Assembly (NCBI GenBank): GCA_903837595.1
Contig: CAILVI010000226.1
Span: 1 to 41,026, forward strand
Direction: 5' to 3'
Length of the DNA stretch: 41,026 nt
DNA from: an uncultured Thiodictyon sp.
GTDB lineage: Bacteria; Pseudomonadota; Gammaproteobacteria; Chromatiales; Chromatiaceae
Shown in pieces: positions 33,039 through 41,026 of this stretch. Numbering within the stretch: the first letter of the stretch is position 1; each line of letters opens with the position of its first letter. The notes beneath the pieces were generated by a model, which made no database searches, had not been told where the DNA came from, and saw only the letters and a program-made list of their open reading frames with translations. The position numbers were made by a program, and so were the translations under genes.

Positions 33039-36000
33039 TCAGGATGGGCGGCAGCCCTCGACAAAGTCGGCGCTCTCCGCCGCCAGCGCCCGCAGCAGCC
33101 CATCGGGCACGCCATCAGCCCCTTGGCCGAGGGCCAGGGCGCGCATGAGGAGCGCGGCCTCATCCTGGGTCAGAACGCCCCGCGGCAGGGCCTCGGCAAA
33201 GACCCAGACGCCAGCCTGCGCCGGGGTCGGCGAGACCTCCTGACCGGCACGCAGCGCCGCAGCGGCCAGCAGCGCGCCGACCAGCAGGTCCATGGCGGCA
33301 CCGGGGCAGGCCTGGCCGATGAGGACCTCGGCACCGCGCAGCTTCTCCCGCGCCTGGCGCAGCAGACGCGGTTCGGCAGGGACCTGAACGGCGCCCGGGG
33401 TCGCCTGTTCGGCATCGAAGAGTGTGCTGGCACCGGCCACCGGGGAGGCGGCGCCCAGGCGACTCAGACTGCCCAGGGTGCGGCGGTCGATGAGTGCGAC
33501 CGGGATGCGGCCGGGGATGGCGGCGGCGGCGCGGTCGGCCAGGTCGTCGACCTGGTCGAGGACGACCAGCAGGCCGCCGCCAGCGCCCAGGATGCGCTCG
33601 ATACGCGCACCGAAGGCGGACTGGACGGCGAGAATGGCGTCGCGAATCTCCTGCTCCGCCTCGTTCGGAATCGGCTCCGCCAAGGGTTCAGGGACGGCGC
33701 GCGGGGTCGCGTCGGTATCGGGGATCGGCTCCGGCGCCAAGGCATCCGTGTCAAGGCCCTCCCCCGCCGCTGCGAGGGGCTCGGTCCCGACAGCGTCAGT
33801 CGCCCCGGCCTCGGTCTCTGCCTTGCCGCCGACCAAGCCCGGACTTCCCGCCAGGTCTTGGGCGAGGATCTCCAGTAGCTTACGGGAGACCCCCGCGACG
33901 TCCTCGGTGGCATTCGGGTCCACCACGTTGTCGAACAGGTGTCGCTTGCCGCCGACCAGTTCCAGCACCCGCCCCTCGTACGAGTCCGCGGCGACCAAGA
34001 GCAGGATCTGCACCCGCGCCGTCTGGCCCAGGCGGTGGATGCGCCCGATGCGCTGATCGAGCACGGCCGGGTTCCAGGGGATGTCCAGATTGATCAGCAC
34101 GGAGGCGGCCTGCAGGTTGAGCCCCACGCCCCCGGCATCGGTGGAGATGAAGACCTGGGTCGCGGGGTCGTCGCGGAAACGGTCGATGAGCGCCCCGCGC
34201 TTGTCCGTGGGCACGCCCCCGTGCAGTCGCACGCAACCCAGTCCCATGGCCCGCACCCGCTGCTCGACCATCCGGGTCATCTGCTCCCACTGCGAGAAGA
34301 TCACGGCCTTCTGCCCGGACTGGAGACAGAGGTCATCAAGCAGGTTGACCAGTTCGTCGAGCTTGGGCGAGCCCTCGGTCTCTTTGTCCACCAGGCCGGC
34401 GGCGTCGCAGGCCATGCGCGCCTCTTGCAGGGCAGAGAGCAGGCGCTTGGTCTCGGCGGGGGTGAGTGGCCGCCGTTTGGCGATCTGGGCCAAGATGCCG
34501 GCACGCTGGAGTGCGGCACCGTGCAGCTCCACCTGGGCGGCGTCCAATGGGATATCCAGGCGGCTCTCGATGCGCTCCGGCAGTTGGTCACGCACCAGTT
34601 GGCGATCACGCCGGAGCATCACCGGTGCCAGGCGGCGGCGCAGTTCCGAAAGGTTGCGGTAGCCCAGGATCTTGCCGCGCTCGTCGGTGATATGAAAATC
34701 CACCAGATAACGCCAGAGGGGGCCGAGCACCCGGTGGTCGACCACCTGCATCAGGCTGTAGAGGTCCTCCAGGCGGTTCTCCAGCGGGGTGCCGGTGAGC
34801 ACAAAGGCATAGCGCGAGGGGATGCGCTTGACCGCAGCGGCGAGCTTGGTACGCCAGTTCTTGATGCGCTGGGCCTCGTCCAGGATCACGAGGTCCGGGC
34901 GCAGGGTCTCGTTGATCACGCTGACATCGCGCAGGACCAGCTCATAGTTCAAGATGAAGAAGCCGCGGCCCTCCCGGTATTGCACCGCCCGCCCGGCCGC
35001 CGGCCCGCCCACCACCCGCGTCTCCTGACCGGTGAAACGCTGGATCTCGCGCGCCCACTGCTGTTTGAGCGAGGCCGGGCAGATCACCAGGATGCGTTCG
35101 ACCTCGGCACGCTGGCGCAGCCAGGCCGCGGCGGCAATGGCCTGGAGCGTCTTGCCGAGCCCCATGTCGTCCGCCAACAGGGCGCGGCCCCGGGCGACCA
35201 GGAAGGCGACACCGTCCACCTGGTAGGGATAGAGCCGGGCCGTCACCCCCGGGAGCCGGCCGCCCCCGGCACGGATCGCCTCGCCCAGGGTGCGCGCCCG
35301 CTCGCCCTGGGCCGCCTGCTCGGCCAGGCGGCGGGCATAGTCCAGTGCGTCCGCGCCCAGGTCGATGTCTGCCCGGTCGGCGACCAGTTCGGCCAGGCGC
35401 AGGAAGTCCTCCGGCAGGCGGCGGCAAAAGGCGCCGGACGCATCAAAGTGCTCGTCGAGCAACCGGGCCAACTCAGTGTCGAGGATCGCCGCCCGATGCA
35501 GGCGGATGCGCGGAGCCGGGTCCGACTCCCAGTCCAACCAGACGAAGGGTGCCGGTGGCGGCTGCTCCTTGAGTCGACGGAAATCACGGCGCTTGCCGAT
35601 ACGGTGCAGCACCGCCTCAATGTGTTTACAGGTACCGAGCTGATTGCTGGCGAAGTCCGGGCAGGTGCAGTAATTGGCGCGCCGGGTGAGTGAGCGGATA
35701 TGGACCCGATAGCCGACCGGTACATGCGTGGATGAGGTGATGGAACGGGCGCTCCAGGCGCCGAAGGCGAGGTCACCGGAGATCTGCTGGACCAGGACCT
35801 CCGTGCGCCCACGCTTCACCCGCTCGTCGATCGCACCCTCCGCCGCGCCCAGCAGTTCCCGCACCCCGGCGCCCCGGTCCGCGGCCCCGTTCACATAGGC
35901 AAACAGGGCCGCCAGGGCATGAACGCAGGGCAGGCCTGGCTCGGCCGGACAGGCGCAGTGGGTCGCCAGGCGGCCTTCATCATCAATGGTCAGTTCCAGA

Positions 36001-36215
36001 GAGACCTGCTCCTCGGTATCCTCGTCCTCCACCGTCGCCCAGAGGCAGTTGCGCTGGCGATCCACCGCCACGACCCGGGTGTCCTTGAAGTGGCGCAGCC
36101 CCGCGCGGACCAGCTCGGCCGGGGCCAGGGACTCCAGGCGTTCCTGGTCCATAAGGAAAGGGTCCGCCAGCTGATTGGAGTCGGGGTCCGGGGCGGGGGC
36201 GTCGCTTGGATACAT
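33039..36215 (-). CDS. SWIM-zinc-finger SNF2-family helicase
   Basis: A 1058-residue RapA/HepA-like SF2 translocase. Two SWIM zinc motifs (CxCx7CxH at 87-99 and CxC...CxH at 183-198) precede the SNF2 core: Walker A DDMGLGKT at about 350-357, a DEAQ box (LDEAQRIKN), LTGTPLENR, and the C-terminal RecA lobe with a motif VI-like DQRIGRIHRLGQ. A 250-residue C-terminal region (Ala/Pro-rich linker plus a mixed domain) is unassigned. Family members remodel nucleoprotein or recycle RNA polymerase. The start at 36215 is the first Met; Met22 is an alternative. Length is typical of bacterial SWIM-SNF2 proteins. Confidence 0.92.
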   Translation of the reverse strand: MYPSDAPAPDPDSNQLADPFLMDQERLESLAPAELVRAGLRHFKDTRVVAVDRQRNCLWATVEDEDTEEQVSLELTIDDEGRLATHCACPAEPGLPCVHALAALFAYVNGAADRGAGVRELLGAAEGAIDERVKRGRTEVLVQQISGDLAFGAWSARSITSSTHVPVGYRVHIRSLTRRANYCTCPDFASNQLGTCKHIEAVLHRIGKRRDFRRLKEQPPPAPFVWLDWESDPAPRIRLHRAAILDTELARLLDEHFDASGAFCRRLPEDFLRLAELVADRADIDLGADALDYARRLAEQAAQGERARTLGEAIRAGGGRLPGVTARLYPYQVDGVAFLVARGRALLADDMGLGKTLQAIAAAAWLRQRAEVERILVICPASLKQQWAREIQRFTGQETRVVGGPAAGRAVQYREGRGFFILNYELVLRDVSVINETLRPDLVILDEAQRIKNWRTKLAAAVKRIPSRYAFVLTGTPLENRLEDLYSLMQVVDHRVLGPLWRYLVDFHITDERGKILGYRNLSELRRRLAPVMLRRDRQLVRDQLPERIESRLDIPLDAAQVELHGAALQRAGILAQIAKRRPLTPAETKRLLSALQEARMACDAAGLVDKETEGSPKLDELVNLLDDLCLQSGQKAVIFSQWEQMTRMVEQRVRAMGLGCVRLHGGVPTDKRGALIDRFRDDPATQVFISTDAGGVGLNLQAASVLINLDIPWNPAVLDQRIGRIHRLGQTARVQILLLVAADSYEGRVLELVGGKRHLFDNVVDPNATEDVAGVSRKLLEILAQDLAGSPGLVGGKAETEAGATDAVGTEPLAAAGEGLDTDALAPEPIPDTDATPRAVPEPLAEPIPNEAEQEIRDAILAVQSAFGARIERILGAGGGLLVVLDQVDDLADRAAAAIPGRIPVALIDRRTLGSLSRLGAASPVAGASTLFDAEQATPGAVQVPAEPRLLRQAREKLRGAEVLIGQACPGAAMDLLVGALLAAAALRAGQEVSPTPAQAGVWVFAEALPRGVLTQDEAALLMRALALGQGADGVPDGLLRALAAESADFVEGCRPS

Positions 36216-36393
36216 TGGCTTGAGAACCGGGGCGAGTTGCGAGGGTGGAATCTTACCAGCACCAAGCCGCCCCGGCGCCCAAGGCGCAAGCCCGCAACTC
36301 CAGTTTCATGACAGCTAACGATGGCACAATATACGTCGGTACACCATGGCGTCACAGTGCCCGGCACCCAGCCACCCCCAGGAGTCACCGCCC

Positions 36394-37734
36394 ATGCCTG
36401 CACCGCCCCCCCGCGAGGGCAGCCTCGAGGCCCCCACCCGTCACCCGCTCGACTGGCAGAACCCCTTGTTCTATGACCAGGGGCGGCTCTTTGATGAGAT
36501 GGAGCGGGTCTTCCACATCTGTCACGGCTGTCGACGGTGTGTCAGCCTATGCCAAGCCTTCCCGACGCTGTTCGACCTGGTGGACGAAGCCGAGTCCATG
36601 GAGCTTGACACCGTGGCCAAGGCCGATTACGGCAAGGTGGTGGACCACTGCTATCTGTGCGACCTGTGCTACCTCACCAAGTGCCCCTATGTGCCGCCCC
36701 ACGCATGGAACCTGGACTTCCCGCACCTGATGCTCCGGGCCAAGGTGGTCAAGTACCAACAGGGCACGGTCAAGTTGCGCGACCGGGTGCTCACCAGTAC
36801 GGACCTGGTGGGTCGGCTAGCCGGCATCCCGGTGGTGAGCACGGTGGTCAATGCCGCCAACCGCACCCCCCCCGCCCGCCGCGCGCTCGAGGCCGTACTC
36901 GCGGTCCACCGCGAGGCGCCGATACCGCCATACGAGGGCCGGACGCTGCGCCGCTCGGAATCGGCACGCATCGGCCGGGCAGCCACCGGCGAGCCGGCCG
37001 GCGGCACCACCGGCAAGGTGGCCCTGTTCGTCACCTGCTACGGCAACTACAACGAACCCGAACTGAACGCCGACCTCATCGCCGTCTTCGAGCACAACGG
37101 CATCCCGGTCACCCTGGCCCGCAAAGAGCGCTGCTGCGGGATGCCCAAGCTCGAATTGGGCAACCTGGCGGCGGTGCGCGCGGCCAAGGAGGTCAACATC
37201 CCGGTCCTCAAGGCACTGGTGGATCAGGGCTGGGACCTGGTGGCAATAATGCCGTCCTGTGTGCTGATGTTCAAACAGGAACTGCCGCTCCTGTTCCCGG
37301 ACGACCCCGACGTGCAGACGGTGCGGCGCGCGATGTACGATCCATTCGAATACCTGATGATCCGCCACCGGCACGGCAAGCTGAAGCTGGATTTTGCGCA
37401 GCCGCTGGGCCGGGTGGTCTACCAGGCGTCCTGCCACCAGCGGGTGCAGGCGATCGGCCCCAAGACTCGCGAGGTGCTGGCCCTGGTCCCGGACACCCAG
37501 GTGGAGATCATCGAGCGCTGCTCGGGCCACGACGGGACCTACGCGGTGAAGACCGAGTCATACCCCTTCGCGATGAAGATCGTGAAGCCCGTGGCGGCCC
37601 GCATCGCGCAGGCCGCGCCCGACCACTTCGGGAGCGACTGTCCGATGGCCGGGGCGCACATCGCCCATGCGCTGGGGCAAGACGGGCGGCAGCAGCACCC
37701 GCTGACGCTGCTGCGCCTCGCCTACGGAATCTGA
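36394..37734 (+). CDS. Fe-S oxidoreductase with CCG domains (HdrD/GlpC-like)
   Basis: A 446-residue electron-transfer protein. Two ferredoxin-like 4Fe-4S motifs (CHGCRRCVSLC and CYLCDLCYLTKC) near the N-terminus are followed by two CCG-type domains. The first has KERCCGMP; the second has ERCSGHDG with Cys-Ser in place of Cys-Cys. The family includes GlpC and heterodisulfide reductase D subunits. The ATG at 36394 has AGGAG ten bases upstream. The DUF3501 gene follows after three bases. In other bacteria this pair usually lies with rubrerythrin, so it may serve peroxide or redox protection. Confidence 0.88.
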   Translation: MPAPPPREGSLEAPTRHPLDWQNPLFYDQGRLFDEMERVFHICHGCRRCVSLCQAFPTLFDLVDEAESMELDTVAKADYGKVVDHCYLCDLCYLTKCPYVPPHAWNLDFPHLMLRAKVVKYQQGTVKLRDRVLTSTDLVGRLAGIPVVSTVVNAANRTPPARRALEAVLAVHREAPIPPYEGRTLRRSESARIGRAATGEPAGGTTGKVALFVTCYGNYNEPELNADLIAVFEHNGIPVTLARKERCCGMPKLELGNLAAVRAAKEVNIPVLKALVDQGWDLVAIMPSCVLMFKQELPLLFPDDPDVQTVRRAMYDPFEYLMIRHRHGKLKLDFAQPLGRVVYQASCHQRVQAIGPKTREVLALVPDTQVEIIERCSGHDGTYAVKTESYPFAMKIVKPVAARIAQAAPDHFGSDCPMAGAHIAHALGQDGRQQHPLTLLRLAYGI

Positions 37735-37737
37735 ACC

Positions 37738-38322
37738 ATGCAGCCCACGCGACTCACCCGCGCCGACCTGTACAGCCTTGAAGAGTACGCCGAGTATCGG
37801 GCGGCCTTCCGCGCCCGGGTCATGGCCCACAAACAGGACCGCCGGGTGCCGGTCGGCCCCCATGCCACCCTGTATTTCGAGGACCGCCTGACCATGCAGT
37901 ACCAGGTCCAGGAGATGCTCCGGGCGGAGCGCATCTTCGAGGCCAAGGGCATCCAGGACGAATTGGACACCTACAACCCGCTGATCCCGGACGGGCGCAA
38001 CTGGAAGGCAACCCTCATGATCGAATACACCGACGCGGATGAGCGCCACGCGGCCCTGGTGCGCTTGCGCGCAATCGAGGATCGGGTGTGGGTCCAGGCT
38101 GGCGGCGACCGGGTCTATGCCGTTGCGGATGAGGACCTGGTACGGGATGACGCCACCCGGACCGCCGCAGTCCACTTCCTGCGCTTCGAACTCACGGCCG
38201 TGCTGGCGGCGGCCGTCAAGGCGGGGGCAGCCATCGACATCGGAATTGACCATCCACACTACCATCACCAAGTCCAGGCAACGGCGCGGGTCCGCGACTG
38301 CCTGGTCACGGACTTGTCTTGA
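37738..38322 (+). CDS. DUF3501 family protein
   Basis: A 194-residue protein with the DUF3501 hallmarks: an N-terminal LYSLEEYAEYR helix, GPHATLYFEDRLTMQYQVQEMLRAERIF, a central YNPLIPDGRNWKATLMIEY and a C-terminal helical end with histidines (DHPHYHHQ). The start follows the Fe-S oxidoreductase stop by three bases, so the pair is an operon. Function unknown; association with rubrerythrin and CCG-domain proteins suggests a redox role. No rubrerythrin gene lies in the window. Confidence 0.92.
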   Translation: MQPTRLTRADLYSLEEYAEYRAAFRARVMAHKQDRRVPVGPHATLYFEDRLTMQYQVQEMLRAERIFEAKGIQDELDTYNPLIPDGRNWKATLMIEYTDADERHAALVRLRAIEDRVWVQAGGDRVYAVADEDLVRDDATRTAAVHFLRFELTAVLAAAVKAGAAIDIGIDHPHYHHQVQATARVRDCLVTDLS

Positions 38323-38376
38323 GTGCTGGCGACGCCGGGGGCGATCAACAGTGATGTGGTGGGCGAAATCGCCCGT

Positions 38377-38496
38377 CGTAGGGTGGATAAGGCGCGAGGC
38401 ACGGCGTCGCGGACCGGGCAGGCGCTGCATCGCGCCGCATCCACCAGCCAAGGCATCGGCGGCGCTGGTGGACGCGCTGCGCTTATCCACCCTACG
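38377..38496. repeat. MITE-like element with 15-bp inverted ends
   Basis: CGTAGGGTGGATAAG at 38377-38391 is the exact reverse complement of 38482-38496, enclosing about 90 bases of GC-rich internally symmetric sequence. It fills the space between the DUF3501 gene and the sensor kinase. Similar GTAGGGTGGATAAG repeats are scattered in many proteobacteria in my recollection. No gene lies inside. Confidence 0.65.
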
Positions 38497-38598
38497 TCGT
38501 CTCCGAAGCCACATCAAGTCTTACTCGCGCCCGCGTGGCCGGACGCGGCACCATCAGCTAATCTTAGGCAAGGACCAACCCGCTCAGGACGCGCCACC

Positions 38599-40962
38599 AT
38601 GACGACACCCAGTCCACCCCATCGCAATGGTGCGCCGAACAGGCCGCCAGGGATGCCGCTCGCGACCTTCCTCTCGCGGCTGATCTGGCTCTGCGTGTTA
38701 CCGCTGCTGCTGCTGGCGACCTGGCTCGCAGTGGATAGCGTCCGCACCATCCAGGCCCAGCGTGATGAGGCGGCCGCCAATCTGGCCCGCAATGTCGCTG
38801 CCGCGCTCGATCAGGATCTGACCTCACGCATCAATGCGCTGCACCTCTTGGCCGTCTCGCCGCTGCTGGAGGATGCGGCACGCCGCGCTGAGCTCCAACA
38901 CCGCCTGGATCAGGTGGCGCTGCCGTCCGGCTGGGCCATCGCGTTGCGCGACGGCCGCGGCGAGCCGATCGCGCAGCGCGCACCGCTGGGGTTCGACCCG
39001 GGGCGGGATACGGATTCGGGCGGGCGTTTCACCGTCCCCTCCAAGGTCTCACCCTGGTCGGTGGAGCTTGCGATCCCGCGCGCGGTCTATCGTGCACCGC
39101 TGCTGACGGCGGCGCTGGCACTGGCAGCGGGGCTGCTGGGGGCCACCTTGGTGGGGGTGGCGGGCGCCACCCTGGCCAGTCGCCGACTCGGCCGGGCGGT
39201 CCAGGCACTGGCGCAGCCGCCCGCGGCGCACGCGCCGCCCCCGGACATCGTCGAGGTCGCCGCGGTCCGCGACCTGCTCACGGAAGCGGCGCAGCAACGC
39301 CAGCGGCTCGACGAGGAGTTCCACCGCCACCGTCAGCACCTGGAGGCGGAACTGGCCCGCCGCACCGACCAGGCCGAGGCGGCCACCCGTGCCAAGAGCG
39401 CCTTCCTGGCCAATATGAGCCACGAGATCCGCACGCCGCTCAATGCCATCCTGGGACTGACCTACCTGCTGCGGCGCGACGGGGTCACACCGGCCCAGAC
39501 CGAGCGACTCGGCAAGATCGACAGCGCTGGTCACCACCTGCTGGACATCATCAACGACATCCTGGATCTGTCCAAGATCGAGGCGGGGAAGCTGCAATTG
39601 GAACCGACGCAGTTCGCACTGGACACCCTGCTGGAGCAGGTCCGCGCGCTGATCGGCGAGGCGGCCCAGACCAAGGGACTCACCGTCAGCGTCGCACACG
39701 CGGGCCTGACCCTGCCCCTGCGGCTCCGCGGTGATATCACCCGCTTGCGCCAGGCGCTGCTCAACTACGCGGGCAATGCGGTCAAGTTCACCGAGCGCGG
39801 CGGCGTCACACTGCGCGCCCGCGGCCTGGCACAGGACGCCAACGGCATCCGAGTCCGTTTCGAAGTCCAGGACACCGGCATCGGCATTGCCGTCGAGCAG
39901 TTGCCGCGACTGTTCCGCCCCTTTGAGCAGGCCGACGACTCCACCACCCGCCGCTACGGCGGCACCGGGTTGGGGCTCGCCATCACCGCGCGCCTGGTGC
40001 GCTTGATGGGAGGGGAGACGGGGGTCGAGAGCACCCCGGGCGAGGGCAGCACCTTTTGGTTCACGGTGCCCTTGGCGTGGGGCCTGAGCGCACTGCCGGA
40101 CACGGCACCGCCGCCGGTCGACGTGCAGGCGCAACTAAGCGCCCACCACGCCGGCACGCGCGTACTGCTGGCAGAAGACAACCCGATCAACCGCGACGTC
40201 ACCCTGGACCTGTTGACCGGGGTCGGGCTCGCGGTGGACACCGCGCAGGACGGGGTCCAGGCCTTGGCGATGGCCCAAACGGGCGACTATGCACTGATCC
40301 TGATGGACGTGCAGATGCCGAACCTGGACGGACTGGCGGCCACCCGCGCCATCCGCGCGCTGCCCGCCTGGCGCGACAGACCCATCCTGGCCATGACCGC
40401 CAGCGCCTTCAACGAGGACCGCCGCGCCTGCCTGGACGCTGGGATGAACGGGTTCGTCGCCAAACCGGTGGAACCGCAGGCCCTGTTTGCCGCCCTGCTG
40501 CGCTGGTTCGGGTATCCGCACAAAGCACGCGAGAACCTGCCGACCACAGGACCGACACCGCAGCCGCTTCAGGCACCGGCGCCGGGCGCCGACCTGACCG
40601 ACGACGCGGTCATGGCCCGTCTGACCGCCCTGCCGGGCGTAGATCTCGCCCGCGGTCTGTCACTGCTGCGCGGCAACCGGACCAAATACCTCAGCCTGCT
40701 GCGCCACTTCACCGCCGCTCACCAAAACGACCCGGCCCGCCTCTCAAGCGACCTGGCGGGCGGCGATCATCAGGCGATGCGACAACTGGCCCACGCGCTC
40801 AAGGGCGCGGCGGCCACCCTGGGCGCCGCTGCACTCGCGCAGGCGGCAGCCAATCTGGACGTCACCTTGCGCGACCCCGCGCGCCCCGATCCGCAGGAGC
40901 TCAGCGCCCTGATCGGGGCGATCGAGCAGGCGCTCGCACCGCTGGCAGCGGCCCTAAAATAG
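38599..40962 (+). CDS. Membrane hybrid sensor histidine kinase with receiver and HPt
   Basis: A 787-residue hybrid kinase. An N-terminal membrane helix (about 20-45), a periplasmic sensor of about 110 residues, and a second membrane helix (about 165-190) precede a coiled-coil. Then come HisKA with phosphoacceptor His275 (NMSHEIRTP), an HATPase with N-, G1- and G2-type boxes ([24 protein letters not shown]), a receiver domain with Asp570 (LMDVQMP), and an HPt domain with His732 (LAHALKG). All phosphorelay residues are present. The ATG at 38599 with AGGA upstream gives the correct membrane start; 92 upstream codons run through the repeat and are rejected. The output regulator is not in the window. 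Confidence 0.94.
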   Translation: MTTPSPPHRNGAPNRPPGMPLATFLSRLIWLCVLPLLLLATWLAVDSVRTIQAQRDEAAANLARNVAAALDQDLTSRINALHLLAVSPLLEDAARRAELQHRLDQVALPSGWAIALRDGRGEPIAQRAPLGFDPGRDTDSGGRFTVPSKVSPWSVELAIPRAVYRAPLLTAALALAAGLLGATLVGVAGATLASRRLGRAVQALAQPPAAHAPPPDIVEVAAVRDLLTEAAQQRQRLDEEFHRHRQHLEAELARRTDQAEAATRAKSAFLANMSHEIRTPLNAILGLTYLLRRDGVTPAQTERLGKIDSAGHHLLDIINDILDLSKIEAGKLQLEPTQFALDTLLEQVRALIGEAAQTKGLTVSVAHAGLTLPLRLRGDITRLRQALLNYAGNAVKFTERGGVTLRARGLAQDANGIRVRFEVQDTGIGIAVEQLPRLFRPFEQADDSTTRRYGGTGLGLAITARLVRLMGGETGVESTPGEGSTFWFTVPLAWGLSALPDTAPPPVDVQAQLSAHHAGTRVLLAEDNPINRDVTLDLLTGVGLAVDTAQDGVQALAMAQTGDYALILMDVQMPNLDGLAATRAIRALPAWRDRPILAMTASAFNEDRRACLDAGMNGFVAKPVEPQALFAALLRWFGYPHKARENLPTTGPTPQPLQAPAPGADLTDDAVMARLTALPGVDLARGLSLLRGNRTKYLSLLRHFTAAHQNDPARLSSDLAGGDHQAMRQLAHALKGAAATLGAAALAQAAANLDVTLRDPARPDPQELSALIGAIEQALAPLAAALK

Positions 40963-40983
40963 CCCCGCCACCGAGTGATATTG

Positions 40984-41026
40984 GTCGCGGCCTGGGGGCC
41001 GCTCCTACGGCGTAGGAGCGGCCCCC
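40984..41026. repeat. REP-like hairpin, second copy, truncated by window end
   Basis: The 24 bases at 40984-41007 are identical to the left arm at 32229-32252, with a different 5-base loop and the start of the right arm at 41013. The right arm is cut by the window. It lies 21 bases after the sensor kinase stop codon and could contribute to transcript end formation. Confidence 0.75.

Noticed and set aside
33939-35693. 584-codon plus-strand open frame over the SNF2 gene
   Set aside because: Antisense shadow; the minus-strand frame carries all SNF2 and SWIM motifs.
38323-38598. 92-codon N-terminal extension of the sensor kinase
   Set aside because: It runs through the MITE-like inverted repeat; the ATG at 38599 has a ribosome site and starts just before the membrane helix.

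Overview
This window looks like chromosome from a high-GC gammaproteobacterium, probably a purple sulfur bacterium of the Chromatiaceae. That placement is inferred from the rpsU-yqeY-dnaG-rpoD order with divergent tsaD, the heterodisulfide-reductase-like/DUF3501 pair, and many REP-like palindromes; no database search was possible. Core genes occupy roughly 22.0-27.9 kb and 33.0-41.0 kb. The rest is accessory DNA rich in toxin-antitoxin (TA) and defence-like genes.

Layout. (1) 1-5.07 kb: a minus-strand type I restriction operon, hsdR, then an antitoxin/PIN-toxin pair, then hsdM. No hsdS is visible. (2) 5.3-6.4 kb: debris, namely an antitoxin fragment, a retropepsin-like pseudogene with its intact 86-residue partner, and REP-like repeats. 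(3) 6.4-8.8 kb: a tightly coupled three-gene operon of lower GC, with two unrecognised proteins and a ComEC-like metallo-beta-lactamase hydrolase. (4) 9.4-10.6 kb: a toxin-antitoxin-chaperone (TAC) operon, with RelE/HigB-like toxin, HigA-like antitoxin and SecB-like chaperone. (5) 10.8-22.0 kb: an 11.2-kb integrative element inserted at the 3' part of tRNA-Ile2(CAU). It is bounded by a 48-bp imperfect repeat and carries matching 19-bp arm-type repeats inside both ends. It encodes a tyrosine integrase, a MazF-type TA pair, a degenerate PLD-like protein, a small HTH protein, an HTH/ParB-like protein, a winged-helix-like protein with iteron-like internal repeats, an AEP-type primase, an SF2 helicase, a DUF5681 protein and small orphans. 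It has no structural genes, so it resembles a phage satellite or small integrative replicon.

(6) 22.0-27.9 kb: tRNA-Ile2, rpoD, dnaG, yqeY, rpsU and divergent tsaD. (7) 28.2-30.3 kb: a lower-GC NUDIX/nucleoside-hydrolase pair. (8) 30.5-32.1 kb: hicB, hicA and an MFS transporter abutting one another. (9) 32.5-33.0 kb: a small AT-rich orphan gene whose product closely follows the catalytic layout of the cholera toxin/heat-labile enterotoxin A1 chain but has no signal peptide. (10) 33.0-41.0 kb: SWIM/SNF2 helicase, an Fe-S CCG-domain protein with DUF3501, and a membrane hybrid histidine kinase.

The strongest candidates for something little described are the signal-less cholera-toxin-like ADP-ribosyltransferase, the three-gene MBL operon, the TAC module and the tRNA-Ile2 element. 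Functional statements rest on motifs read by eye.
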